Shown here in pieces: positions 39,811 through 52,640 of a stretch of 64,000 nt of DNA (position 1 is the first letter of the stretch; the number at the start of each line of letters is the position of its first letter). This stretch comes from Hydractinia symbiolongicarpus (Eukaryota > Cnidaria > Hydrozoa > Anthoathecata > Hydractiniidae): assembly GCF_029227915.1 (NCBI RefSeq), contig NC_079888.1, positions 23,354,001 to 23,418,000 of the forward strand, read 5' to 3'. The notes under the pieces were generated by a model that did not search any database, had not been told where the DNA came from, and saw only the letters and a program-made list of their open reading frames with translations. The translations under genes were made by a program, and so were the position numbers.

Positions 39811-40821
39811 AATCGTTCAGGAAATGAGTTTACTCCCTGGGTACTTTCTTTGTATACTTTTGACTATACGGGCCAAGCCGGGATTTACGGGAAATCGCGG
39901 GTTTTCGTTTGCCGGCGATTAAACTTCTTTTATTCAGCGTCTCATCAAAAATAAAAACATTTTTAAAAACTACAAGTCTTATGCGTTTTAGTGGTGAAAA
40001 AATAATTTAAAAAATCGTTCTGCAAATGAGTTTACTCACAGGGTACTTTCTTTGTATATATTCGACTATACGTGCCAAGCCCGGGATTTACGGGAAATGG
40101 CAGGTTTTCGTTTGCCGGCGATTAAACTGCTTTTATTCAGCGTCTCATCAAAAATGAAAACATTCTTGAAAACTACAAGTCTCATGCGTTTTAGTGGTGA
40201 AAAAGTAATTTAAAAAATCGTTCGGGAAATGAGTTTACTCCCTGGGTACTTTCTTTGTATACTTTTGACTATACGGGCCGAGTCCGGGATTTAGGGAAAT
40301 GGCAGGTTTTCGTTTGCCGGCGATTAAACTGCTTTTATTCAGCGTCTCATCAAAAATAAAAACATTTTTGAAAACTACAAGTCTCATGCGTTTTAGTGGT
40401 GAAAAAATAATTTAAAAAATCGTTCAGGAAATGAGTTCACTCCCTGGGTACTTTCTTTGTATACTTTTGACTATACGGGCCAAGCCGGGATTTACGGGAA
40501 ATCGCGGGTTTTCGTTTGCCGGCGATTAAACTTCTTTTATTCAGCGTCTCATCAAAAATGAAAACATTTTTAAAAACTACAAGTCTTATGCGTTTTAGTG
40601 GTGAAAAAATAATTTAAAAAATCGTTCAGGAAATGAGTTTACTCCCTGGGTACTTGCTTTGTATACTTTTGACTATACGGGCCAAGCCGGGATTTACGGG
40701 AAATCGCGGGTTTTCGTTTGCCGGCGATTAAACCTCCTTTATTAAGCGTCTCATCAAAAATGAAAACATTTTTAAAAACTACAAGTCTCATGCGTTTTAG
40801 TGGTGAAAAAATAATTTAAAA
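39811..40821. repeat. 1,011-bp pentamer block in domain C, copy 2
   Basis: Tandem partner of 38800-39810. The monomer with aaacctccttta at its 3' part is present once in copy 1 (near 39720) and then at 40732 and about 40,934, so one monomer was duplicated again after the block copy. Confidence 0.8.
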
Positions 40822-41559
40822 AATCGTTCAGGAAATGAGTTTACTCCCTGGGTACTTTCTTTGTATACTTTTGACTATACGGGCCAAGCCGGGATTTACG
40901 GGAAATCGCGGGTTTTCGTTTGCCGGCGATTAAACCTCCTTTATTAAGCGTCTCATCAAAAATGAAAACATTTTTAAAAACTACAAGTCTCATGCGTTTT
41001 AGTGGTGAAAAAGTAATTTAAAAAATCGTTCCGGAAATGAGTTTACTCCCTGGGTACTTTCTTTGTATACATTGGACTATACGTGCCAAGCCCGGGATTT
41101 ACTGGAAATCGCGGCTTTTCATTTGCCGGCGATTAAACTGCTTTTATTCAGCGTCTCATCAAAAATGAAAACATTTTTAAAAACTACAAGTCTCATGCGT
41201 TTTAGTGGTGAAAAAATAATTTAAAAAATCGTTCGGGAAATGAGTTTATTCCCTGGGTACTTTCTTTGTATACTTTTGACTATACGGGCCAAGCCGGGAT
41301 TTACGGGAAATCGCGGGTTTTCGTTTGCCGGCGATTAAACTTCTTTTATTCAGCGTCTCATCAAAAATGAAAACATTTTTAAAAACTACAAGTCTTATGC
41401 GTTTTAGTGGTGAAAAAATAATTTAAAAAATCGTTCTGGAAATGAGTTTACTCACAGGGTACTTTCTTTGTATACATTCGACTATACGTGCCAAGCCCGG
41501 GATTTACGGGAAATCGCAGGTTTTCGTTTGCCGGCGATTAAACTGCTTTTATTCAGCGT

Positions 41560-42430
41560 CTCATCAAAAATGAAAACATTCTTGAAAACTACAAGTCTCA
41601 TGCGTTTTAGTGGTGAAATAATAATTTAAAAAATCGTTTGGAAAATGAGTTTACTCCCTGTGTACTTTCCTTGTATACTTTTGATTATACGGACCGAGTC
41701 CAGGATTTACGGTAAATCGCAGGTTTTCGTTTGCCGGCGATTAAACTTCTTTTATTCAGCGTCTCATCAAAAATGAAAACATTTTTGAAAACTACAAGTC
41801 TCATGCGTTTTAGTGGTGAAAAAATAATTTAAAAAATCGTTCGGGAAATGAGTTTACTTCCTGGGTACTTTCTTTGTATACTTTTGACTATACGGGCCAA
41901 GCCGGGATTTACGGGAAATCGCGGGTTTTCGTTTGCCGGCGATTAAACTTCTTTTATTCAGCGTCTCATAAAAAATGAAAACATTTTTAAAAACTGAAAG
42001 TCTTATGCGTTTTAGTGGTGAAAAAATAATTTAAAAAATCGTTCTGGAAATGAGTTTACTCACAGGGTACTTTCTTTGTATACATTCGACTATACGTGCC
42101 AAGCCCGGCATTTACGGGAAATCGCGGGTTTTCGTTTCCCGGCGATTAAACTGCTTTTATTCAGCGTCTCATCAAAAATGAAAACATTCTTGAAAACTAC
42201 AAGTCTCATGCGTTTTAGTGGTGAAGTAATAATTTAAAAAATCGTTTGGAAAATGAGTTTACTCCATGTGTACTTTCTTTGTATACTTTTGACTATACGG
42301 GCCGAGTCCAGGATTTACGGTAAATCGCAGGTTTTCGTTTGCCGGCGATTAAACTGCTTTTATTCAGTGTCTCATCAAAAATGAAAACATTTTTGAAAAC
42401 TACAAGTCTCATGCGTTTTAGTGGTGAAAA
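41560..42430. repeat. Block duplicated 1,013 bp away in domain C, copy 1
   Basis: Shared rare markers are tactttccttgtatac with gattatacggaccgag (41669 to 42682), ctcataaaaaatg, aaaactgaaagtc, cccggcatttacggg, tcgtttcccggcg and gtgaagtaataattt. These recur at 1,013-1,014 bp. Confidence 0.82.
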
Positions 42431-42572
42431 ATAAATTTAAAAAATCGTTCAGGAAATGAGTTTACTCCCTGGGTACTTTTTTGTATACTTTTGACTATAC
42501 GGGCCAAGCCCGGGATTTACGGGAAATCGCGGGTTTTCGTTTGCCGGCGATTAAACTGCTTTTATTCAGCGT

Positions 42573-43443
42573 CTCATCAAAAATGAAAACATTCTTGAAA
42601 ACTACAAGTCTCATGCGTTTTAGTGGTGAAATAATAATTTAAAAAATCGTTTGGAAAATGAGTTTACTCCCTGTGTACTTTCCTTGTATACTTTTGATTA
42701 TACGGACCGAGTCCAGGATTTACGGTAAATCGCAGGTTTTCGTTTGCCGGCGATTAAACTTCTTTTATTCAGCGTCTCATCAAAAATGAAAACATTTTTG
42801 AAAACTACAAGTCTCATGCGTTTTAGTGGTGAAAAAATAATTTAAAAAATCGTTCGGGAAATGAGTTTACTTCCTGGGTACTTTCTTTGTATACTTTTGA
42901 CTATACGGGCCAAGCCGGGATTTACGGGAAATCGCGGGTTTTCGTTTGCCGGCGATTAAACTTCTTTTATTCAGCGTCTCATAAAAAATGAAAACATTTT
43001 TAAAAACTGAAAGTCTTATGCGTTTTAGTGGTGAAAAAATAATTTAAAAAATCGTTCTGGAAATGAGTTTACTCACAGGGTACTTTCTTTGTATACATTC
43101 GACTATACGTGCCAAGCCCGGCATTTACGGGAAATCGCGGGTTTTCGTTTCCCGGCGATTAAACTGCTTTTATTCAGCGTCTCATCAAAAATGAAAACAT
43201 TCTTGAAAACTACAAGTCTCATGCGTTTTAGTGGTGAAGTAATAATTTAAAAAATCGTTTGGAAAATGAGTTTACTTCATGTGTACTTTCTTTGTATACT
43301 TTTGACTATACGGGCCGAGTCCAGGATTTACGGTAAATCGCAGGTTTTCGTTTGCCGGCGATTAAACTGCTTTTATTCAGTGTCTCATCAAAAATGAAAA
43401 CATTTTTGAAAACTACAAGTCTCATGCGTTTTAGTGGTGAAAA
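42573..43443. repeat. Block duplicated 1,013 bp away in domain C, copy 2
   Basis: Partner of 41560-42430. Small differences include gtttacttcatgtgtac near 43270 against gtttactccatgtgtac. The stretch at about 42,430-42,572 that completes the period is not shared with the sequence after copy 2. Confidence 0.8.
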
Positions 43444-46066
43444 AATAATTTAAAAAATCGTTCGGGAAATGAGTTTACTTCCTGGGTACTTTCTTTGTAT
43501 ACTTTTGACTATACGGGCCAAGCCGGGATTTACGGGAAATCGCGGGTTTTCGTTTGCCGGCGATTAAACTTCTTTTATTCAGCGTCTCATCAAAAATGAA
43601 AACATTTTTAAAAACTGAAAGTCTTATGCGTTTTAGTGGTGAAAAAATAATTTAAAAAATCGTTCAGGAAATGAGTTTACTCCCTGGGTACTTTCTTTGT
43701 ATACTTTTGACTATACGGGCCAAGCCCGTGATTTACGGGAAATCGCGGGTTTTCGTTTGCCGGCGATTAAACTTCTTTTATTCAGCGTCTCATCAAAAAT
43801 GAAAATATTTTTGAAAACTACAAGTCTCATGCGTTTTAGTGGTGAAAAAATAATTTAAAAAATCGTTCGGGAAATGAGTTTACTCCCTGGGTACTTTCTT
43901 TGTATACTTTTGATTATACGGGCCAAGCCGGGATTTACGGGAAATAGCGGGTTTTCGTTTGCCGGCGATTAAACTTCTTTTATTCAGCGTCGCATCAAAA
44001 ATGAAAACATTCTTGAAAACTACAAGCCTCATGCGTTTTAGTGGTGAAATAATAATTTAAAAAATCGTTTGGGAAATGAGTTTACTCCCTGGGTACTTTC
44101 TTTGTATACTTTTGACTATACGGGCCGAGTCCAGGATTTACGGGAAATCGCAGGTTTTCGTTTGCCGGCGATTAAACTTCTTTTATTCAGCGTCTCACCA
44201 AAAATGAAAACATTTTTAAAAACTACAAGTCTCATGCGTTTTAGTGGTGAAAAAGTAATTTAAAAAATCGTTCGGGAAATGAGTTTACTCCCTGGGTACT
44301 TTCTTTGTATACTTTTGAGTATACGGGCCAAGCCCGGGATTTACGGGAAATCGCGGGTTTTCGTTTGCCGGCGATTAAACTTCTTTTATTCAGCGTCTCA
44401 TCAAAAATGAAAACATTTTTGAAAACTACAAGTCTCATGCGCTTTAGTGGTGAAAAAATAATTTAAAAAATCGTTCGGGAAATGAGTTTACTCCCTGGGT
44501 ACTTTCTTTGTATACTTTTGATTATACGGGCCAAGCCGGGATTTACAGGAAATAGCGGGTTTTCGTTTGCCGGCGATTAAACTTCTTTTATTCAGCGTCT
44601 CATCAAAAATGAAAACATTTTTGAAAACTACAAGTCTCATGCGTTTTAGTGGTGAAAAAAAAAATTAAAAAATCGTTCGGGAAATGAGTTTACTCCCTGG
44701 GTACTTTCTTTGTATACTTTTGACTATACGGGCCAAGCCCGGGATTTACAGGAAAACGCGGGATTTCGTTTGCCGGCGATTAAACTTCTTTTATTCAGCG
44801 TCTCATCAAAAAAGAAAACATTTTTAAAAACTACAAGTCCCATGCGTTTTAGTGGTGAAAAAGTAATTTAAAAAATCGTTCGGGAAATGAGTTTACTCCC
44901 TGGGTACTTTCTTTGTATACTTTTGACTATACGAGCCAAGCCCGGGATTTACGGGAAATAGCGGGTTTTCGTTTGCCGGCGATTAAACTTCTTTTATTCA
45001 GCGTCTCATCAAAAATGAAAACATTCTTGAAAACTACAAGTCTCATGCGTTATAGTGGTGAAATAATAATTTAAAAAATCGTTTGGGAAATGAGTTTACT
45101 CCCTGGGTACTTTCTTTGTATACTTTTGACTATACGGGCCAAGCCCGGGATTTACGGGAAATCGCGGGTTTTCGTTTGCCGGCGATTAAACTTCTTTTAT
45201 TTAGCGTCTCATCAAAAATGAAAACATTTTTAAAAACTACAAGTCTCATGCGTTTTAGTAGTGAAAAAGTAATTTAAATAATCGTTCGGGAAATGAGTTT
45301 ACTCCCTGGGTACTTTCTTTGTATACTTTTGACTATACGGGCCAAGCCCGGGATTTACGGGAAATCGCGGGTTTTCGTTTGCCGGCGATTAAACTTCTTT
45401 TATTCAGCGTCCCATCAAATATGAAAATATTTTTGAAAACTACAAGTCTCATGCGCTTTAGTGGTGAAAAAAAAATTTAAAAAATCGTTCGGGAAATGAG
45501 TTTACTCCCTGGGTACTTTCTTTGTATACTTTTGACTATACGGGCCAAGCCCGGGATTTACAGGAAAACGCGGGATTTCGTTTGCCGGCGATTAAACTTC
45601 TTTTATACAGCGTCTCATCAAAAATGGAAACATTTTTAAAAACTACAAGTCTCATGCGTTTTAGTGGTGAAAAAGTAATTTAAAAAATCGTTCGGGAAAT
45701 GAGTTTACTCCCTGGGTACTTTCTTTGTATACTTTTGACTATACGGGCCAAGCCCGGGATTTACGGGAAATAGCGGTTTTTCGTTTGCCGGCGATTAAAC
45801 TTCTTTTATTCAGCGTCTCATCAAAAATGAAAACATTCTTGAAAACTACAAGTCTCATGCGTTTTAGTGGTGAAATAATAATTTAAAAAATCGTTTGGGA
45901 AATGAGTTTACTCCCTGGGTACTTTCTTTGTATACTTTTGACTATACGGGCCGAGTCCAGGATTTACGGGAAATCGCAGGTTTTTGTTTGACGGCGATTA
46001 AACTTCTTTTATTCAGCGTCTCATCAAAAATGAAAACATTTTTAAAAACTACAAGTCTCATGCGTT

Positions 46067-46400
46067 TTAGTGGTGAAAAAGTAATTTAAAAAATCGTTCG
46101 GGAAATGAGTTTACTCCCTGGGTACTTTCTTTGTATACTTTTGAGTATACGGGCCAAGCCCGGGATTTACGGGAAATCGCGGGTTTTCGTTTGCCGGCGA
46201 TTAAACTTCTTTTATTCAGCGTCTCATCAAAAATGAAAACATTTTTGAAAACTACAAGTCTCATGCGTTTTAGTGGTGAAAAAATAATTTAAAAAATCGT
46301 TCGGGAAATGAGTTTACTCCCTGGGTACTTTCTTTGTAAACTTTTGATTATACGGGCCAAGCCGGGATTTACGGGATATAGCGGGTTTTTGTTTGCCGGC
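46067..46400. repeat. Segment with a distant copy 7,507 bp downstream (copy 1)
   Basis: The rare ttttgagtatacggg occurs at 44317, 46143 and 53650 only, as far as I can see. It is followed one monomer later by ttgattatacgggccaagccggg and by atagcgggtttttgtttgcc at 46375 and near 53,880. The 46143 and 53650 sites are 7,507 bp, or 37 monomers, apart. Confidence 0.7.
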
Positions 46401-49400
46401 GATTAAACTTCTTTTATTCAGCGTCTCATCAAAAATGAAAACATTTTTGAAAACTACAAGTCTCATGCGTTTTAGTGGTGAAAAAAAAATTTAAAAAATC
46501 GTTCGGGAAATGAGTTTACTCCCTGGGTACTTTCTTTGTATACTTTTGACTATAGGGGCCAAGCCCGGGATTTACAGGAAAACGCGGGATTTCGTTTGCC
46601 GGCGATTAAACTTCTTTTATTCAGCGTCTCATCAAAAATGGAAACATTTTTAAAAATTACAAGTCTCATGCGTTTTAGTGGTGAAAAAGTAATTTAAAAA
46701 ATCGTTCGGGAAATGAGTTTACTCCCTGGGTACTTTCTTTGTATACTTTTGACTATACGGGCCAAGCCCGGGATTTACGGGAAATCGCGGGTTTTCGTTT
46801 GCCGGCGATTAAACTTCTTTTATTTAGCGTCTCATCAAAAATAAAAACATTTTTAAAAACTACAAGTCTCATGCGTTTTAGTAGTGAAAAAGTAATTTAA
46901 AAAATCGTTCGGGAAATGAGTTTACTCCCTGGGTACTTTCTTTGTATACTTTTGACTATACGGGCCAAGCCCGGGATTTACGGGAAATCGCGGGTTTTCG
47001 TTTGCCAGCGATTAAACTTCTTTTATTCAGCGTCCCATCAAATATGAAAATATTTTTGAAAACTACAAGTCTCATGCGTTTAGTGGTAAAAAAATAATAT
47101 AAAAAATCGTTCGGGAAATGAGTTTACCCCCTGGATACTTTCTTTGTATACTTTTGACTATACGGGCCAAGCCTGGGATTTACGGGAAATAGCGGGTTTT
47201 CGTTTGCCGGCGATTAAACTTCTTTTATTCAGCGTCTCATCAAAAATGAAAACATTTTTGAAAACTACAAGTCTCATGCGTTTTAGTGGTGAAAAAAAAA
47301 TTAAAAAATCGTTCGGGAAATGAGTTTACTCCCTGGGTACTTTCTTTGTATACTTTTGACTATACGGGCCAAGCCCGGGATTTACAGGAAAACGCGGGAT
47401 TTCGTTTGCCGGCGATTAAACTTCTTTTATTCAGCGTCTCATCAAAAATGAAAACATTTTTAAAAACTACAAGTCTCATGCGTTTTAGTGGTGAAAAAGT
47501 AATTTAAAAAATCGTTCGGGAAATGAGTTTACTCTCTGGGTACTTTCTTTGTATACTTTTGACTATACGGGCCAAGCCCGGGATTTACAGGAAAACGCGG
47601 GATTTCGTTTGCCGGCGATTAAACTTCTTTTATTCAGCGTCTCATCAAAAATGAAAACATTTTTAAAAACTACAAGTCTCATGCGTTTTAGTGGTGAAAA
47701 AGTAATTTAAAAAATCGTTCGGGAAATGAGTTTACTCCCTGGGTACTTTCTTTGTATACTTTTGACTATACGGGCCAAGCCCGGGATTTACAGGAAATCG
47801 CGGGTTTTCGTTTGCCGGCGATTAAACTTCTTTTATTCAGCGTCTCATCAAAAATGAAAACATTTTTGAAAACTACAAGTCTCATGCGTTTTAGTGGTGA
47901 AAAAAAAATTTAAAAAATCGTTCGGGAAATGAGTTTACTCCCTGGGTACTTTCTTTGTATACTTTTGACTATACGGGCCAAGCCCGGGATTTACAGGAAA
48001 ACGCGGGATTTCGTTTGCCGGCGATTAAACTTCTTTTATTCAGCGTCTCATCAAAAATGAAAACATTTTTGAAAACTACAAGTCTCATGCGTTTTAGTGG
48101 TGAAAAAAAAATTTAAAAAATCGTTCGGGAAATGAGTTTACTCCCTGGGTACTTTCTTTGTATACTTTTGACTATACGGGCCAAGCCCGGGATTTACAGG
48201 AAAACGCGGGATTTCGTTTGCCGGCGATTAAACTTCTTTTATTCAGCGTCTCATCAAAAATGAAAACATTTTTGAAAACTACAAGTCTCATGCGTTTTAG
48301 TGGTGAAAAAGTAATTTAAAAAATCGTTCGGGAAATGAGTTTACTCCCTGGGTACTTTCTTTGTATACTTTTGACTATACGGGCCAAGCCCGGGATTTAC
48401 AGGAAAACGCGGGATTTCGTTTGCCGGCGATTAAACTTCTTTTATTCAGCGTCTCATCAAAAATGAAAACATTTTTAAAAACTACAAGTCTCATGCGTTT
48501 TAGTGGTGAAAAAGTAATTTAAAAAATCGTTCGGGAAATGAGTTTACTCCCTGGGTACTTTCTTTGTATACTTTTGACTATACGGGCCAAGCCCGGGATT
48601 TACAGGAAAACGCGGGATTTCGTTTGCCGGCGATTAAACTTCTTTTATTCAGCGTCTCATCAAAAATGAAAACATTTTTAAAAACTACAAGTCTCATGCG
48701 TTTTAGTGGTGAAAAAGTAATTTAAAAAATCGTTCGGGAAATGAGTTTACTCCCTGGGTACTTTCTTTGTATACTTTTGACTATACGGGCCAAGCCCGGG
48801 ATTTACAGGAAATCGCGGGTTTTCGTTTGCCGGCGATTAAACTTCTTTTATTCAGCGTCTCATCAAAAATGAAAACATTTTTGAAAACTACAAGTCTCAT
48901 GCGTTTTAGTGGTGAAAAAAAAATTTAAAAAATCGTTCGGGAAATGAGTTTACCCCCTGGGTACTTTCTTTGTATACTTTTGACTATACGGGCCAAGCCC
49001 GGGATTTACGGGAAATAGCGGGTTTTCGTTTGCCGGCGATTAAACTTCTTTTATTCAGCGTCTCATCAAAAATGAAAACATTTTTGAAAACTACAAGTCT
49101 CATGCGTTTTAGTGGTGAAAAAAAGAATTAAAAAATCGTTCGGGAAATGAGTTTACTCCCTGGGTACTTTCTTTGTATACTTTTGACTATACGGGCCAAG
49201 CCCGGGATTTACAGGAAAACGCGGGATTTCGTTTGCCGGCGATTAAACTTCTTTTATTCAGCGTCTCATCAAAAATGAAAACATTTTTAAAAACTACAAG
49301 TCTCATGCGTTTTAGTGGTGAAAAAGTAATTTAAAAAATCGTTCGGGAAATGAGTTTACTCCCTAGGTACTTTCTTTGTATACTTTTGACTATACGGGCC

Positions 49401-50532
49401 AAGCCCGGGATTTACAGGAAATCGCGGGTTTTCGTTTGCCGGCGATTAAACTTCTTTTATTCAGCGTCTCATCAAAAATGAAAACATTTTTGAAAACTAC
49501 AAGTCTCATGCGTTTTAGTGGTGAAAAAAAAATTTAAAAAATCGTTCGGGAAATGAGTTTACTCCCTGGGTACTTTCTTTGTATACTTTTGACTATACGG
49601 GCCAAGCCCGGGATTTACAGGAAAACGCGGGATTTCGTTTGCCGGCGATTAAACTTCTTTTATTCAGCGTCTCATCAAAAATGAAAACATTTTTAAAAAC
49701 TACAAGTCTCATGCGTTTTAGTAGTGAAAAAGTAATTTAAAAAATCGTTCGGGAAATGAGTTTACTCCCTGGGTACTTTCTTTGTATACTTTTGACTATA
49801 CGGGCCAAGCCCGGGATTTACAGGAAATCGCGGGTTTTCGTTTGCCGGCGATTAAACTTCTTTTATTCAGCGTCTCATCAAAAATGAAAACATTTTTGAA
49901 AACTACAAGTCTCATGCGTTTTAGTGGTGAAAAAAAAATTTAAAAAATCGTTCGGGAAATGAGTTTACCCCCTGGGTACTTTCTTTGTATACTTTTGACT
50001 ATACGGGCCAAGCCCGGGATTTACGGGAAATAGCGGGTTTTCGTTTGCCGGCGATTAAACTTCTTTTATTCAGCGTCTCATCAAAAATGAAAACATTTTT
50101 GAAAACTACAAGTCTCATGCGTTTTAGTGGTGAAAAAAAAAATTAAAAAATCGTTCGGGAAATGAGTTTACTCCCTGGGTACTTTCTTTGTATACTTTTG
50201 ACTATACGGGCCAAGCCCGGGATTTACAGGAAATCGCGGGTTTTCGTTTGCCGGCGATTAAACTTCTTTTATTCAGCGTCTCATCAAAAATGAAAACATT
50301 TTTGAAAACTACAAGTCTCATGCGTTTTAGTGGTGAAAAAAAAATTTAAAAAATCGTTCGGGAAATGAGTTTACCCCCTGGGTACTTTCTTTGTATACTT
50401 TTGACTATACGGGCCAAGCCCGGGATTTACGGGAAATAGCGGGTTTTCGTTTGCCGGCGATTAAACTTCTTTTATTCAGCGTCTCATCAAAAATGAAAAC
50501 ATTTTTGAAAACTACAAGTCTCATGCGTTTTA

Positions 50533-51547
50533 GTGGTGAAAAAAAAAATTAAAAAATCGTTCGGGAAATGAGTTTACTCCCTGGGTACTTTCTTTGTATA
50601 CTTTTGACTATACGGGCCAAGCCCGGGATTTACAGGAAAACGCGGGATTTCGTTTGCCGGCGATTAAACTTCTTTTATTCAGCGTCTCATCAAAAATGAA
50701 AACATTTTTAAAAACTACAAGTCTCATGCGTTTTAGTGGTGAAAAAGTAATTTAAAAAATCGTTCGGGAAATGAGTTTACTCCCTGGGTACTTTCTTTGT
50801 ATACTTTTGACTATACGGGCCAAGCCCGGGATTTACAGGAAAACGCGGGATTTCGTTTGCCGGCGATTAAACTTCTTTTATTCAGCGTCTCATCAAAAAT
50901 GAAAACATTTTTAAAAACTACAAGTCTCATGCGTTTTAGTGGTGAAAAAGTAATTTAAAAAATCGTTCGGGAAATGAGTTTACTCCCTGGGTACTTTCTT
51001 TGTATACTTTTGACTATACGGGCCAAGCCCGGGATTTACAGGAAATCGCGGGTTTTCGTTTGCCGGCGATTAAACTTCTTTTATTCAGCGTCTCATCAAA
51101 AATGAAAACATTTTTGAAAACTACAAGTCTCATGCGTTTTAGTGGTGAAAAAAAAATTTAAAAAATCGTTCGGGAAATGAGTTTACTCCCTGGGTACTTT
51201 CTTTGTATACTTTTGACTATACGGGCCAAGCCCGGGATTTACAGGAAAACGCGGGATTTCGTTTGCCGGCGATTAAACTTCTTTTATTCAGCGTCTCATC
51301 AAAAATGGAAACATTTTTAAAAATTACAAGTCTCATGCGTTTTAGTGGTGAAAAAGTAATTTAAAAAATCGTTCGGGAAATGAGTTTACTCCCTGGGTAC
51401 TTTCTTTGTATACTTTTGACTATACGGGCCAAGCCCGGGATTTACGGGAAATCGCGGGTTTTCGTTTGCCGGCGATTAAACTTCTTTTATTCAGCGTCTC
51501 ATCAAAAATGAAAACATTTTTGAAAACTACAAGTCTCATGCGTTTTA
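50533..51547. repeat. 1,015-bp five-monomer block in domain D, copy 1
   Basis: Paired with the next block at an offset of 1,015 bp, exactly five 203-bp monomers. Markers are gtggtgaaaaaaaaaatt (50533 to 51548) and atggaaacatttttaaaa with aaattacaag (51305 to 52320). The order of the five monomers is the same in both. Confidence 0.82.
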
Positions 51548-52562
51548 GTGGTGAAAAAAAAAATTAAAAAATCGTTCGGGAAATGAGTTTACTCCCTGGG
51601 TACTTTCTTTGTATACTTTTGACTATACGGGCCAAGCCCGGGATTTACAGGAAAACGCGGGATTTCGTTTGCCGGCGATTAAACTTCTTTTATTCAGCGT
51701 CTCATCAAAAATGAAAACATTTTTAAAAACTACAAGTCTCATGCGTTTTAGTGGTGAAAAAGTAATTTAAAAAATCGTTCGGGAAATGAGTTTACTCCCT
51801 GGGTACTTTCTTTGTATACTTTTGACTATACGGGCCAAGCCCGGGATTTACAGGAAAACGCGGGATTTCGTTTGCCGGCGATTAAACTTCTTTTATTCAG
51901 CGTCTCATCAAAAATGAAAACATTTTTAAAAACTACAAGTCTCATGCGTTTTAGTGGTGAAAAAGTAATTTAAAAAATCGTTCGGGAAATGAGTTTACTC
52001 CCTGGGTACTTTCTTTGTATACTTTTGACTATACGGGCCAAGCCCGGGATTTACAGGAAATCGCGGGTTTTCGTTTGCCGGCGATTAAACTTCTTTTATT
52101 CAGCGTCTCATCAAAAATGAAAACATTTTTGAAAACTACAAGTCTCATGCGTTTTAGTGGTGAAAAAAAAATTTAAAAAATCGTTCGGGAAATGAGTTTA
52201 CTCCCTGGGTACTTTCTTTGTATACTTTTGACTATACGGGCCAAGCCCGGGATTTACAGGAAAACGCGGGATTTCGTTTGCCGGCGATTAAACTTCTTTT
52301 ATTCAGCGTCTCATCAAAAATGGAAACATTTTTAAAAATTACAAGTCTCATGCGTTTTAGTGGTGAAAAAGTAATTTAAAAAATCGTTCGGGAAATGAGT
52401 TTACTCCCTGGGTACTTTCTTTGTATACTTTTGACTATACGGGCCAAGCCCGGGATTTACGGGAAATCGCGGGTTTTCGTTTGCCGGCGATTAAACTTCT
52501 TTTATTCAGCGTCTCATCAAAAATGAAAACATTTTTGAAAACTACAAGTCTCATGCGTTTTA
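51548..52562. repeat. 1,015-bp five-monomer block in domain D, copy 2
   Basis: Tandem partner of 50533-51547. A related older copy of the atggaaac monomer with aaattacaag lies at 46638. Confidence 0.82.
52518..52537. repeat. Inverted repeat inside the monomer, 8-bp arms and 4-nt centre
   Basis: The arms CAAAAATG and CATTTTTG are exact reverse complements separated by AAAA. The same dyad is present in most monomers. Where the following base is A instead of G (catttttaaaaac copies) the arms are 7 bp. In the sublineage with ccatcaaatatg the register of the dyad shifts. Short dyads that can extrude as non-B DNA are known from several centromeric satellites. Whether this one does is not shown by sequence alone. 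Confidence 0.8.
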
Positions 52563-52640
52563 GTGGTGAAAAAGTAATTTAAAAAATCGTTCGGGAAATG
52601 AGTTTACTCCCTGGGTACTTTCTTTGTATACTTTTGACTA

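Larger units (their letters stand above)
33900..43430. repeat. Domain C: heterogeneous satellite with small indels and reappearing domain A lineages
   Basis: The domain B marker tagtactg is last seen at 32929. From 34392 the ctcacagggtac lineage reappears, and from about 35,105 the gtcccatcaaatatg lineage reappears. Monomers here carry many private changes (ttacgggaaaacgcg, ggatcttgcggg near 36455, gggccaagccccggatat near 34632). No HOR spans the whole domain. Two local pentamer duplications are listed separately. The domain looks older or less homogenised than its neighbours. Confidence 0.75.

Noticed and set aside
52585-52610. Possible CENP-B box (nTTCGnnnnAnnCGGGn)
   Set aside because: TTCG occurs in gttcgggaaatgagtt and ttttcgtttgccggcg. 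The first lacks CGGG at the required distance (it reads agtt), the second lacks both the A and CGGG. CGAA is absent from the plus strand of the consensus, so the reverse orientation fails too.
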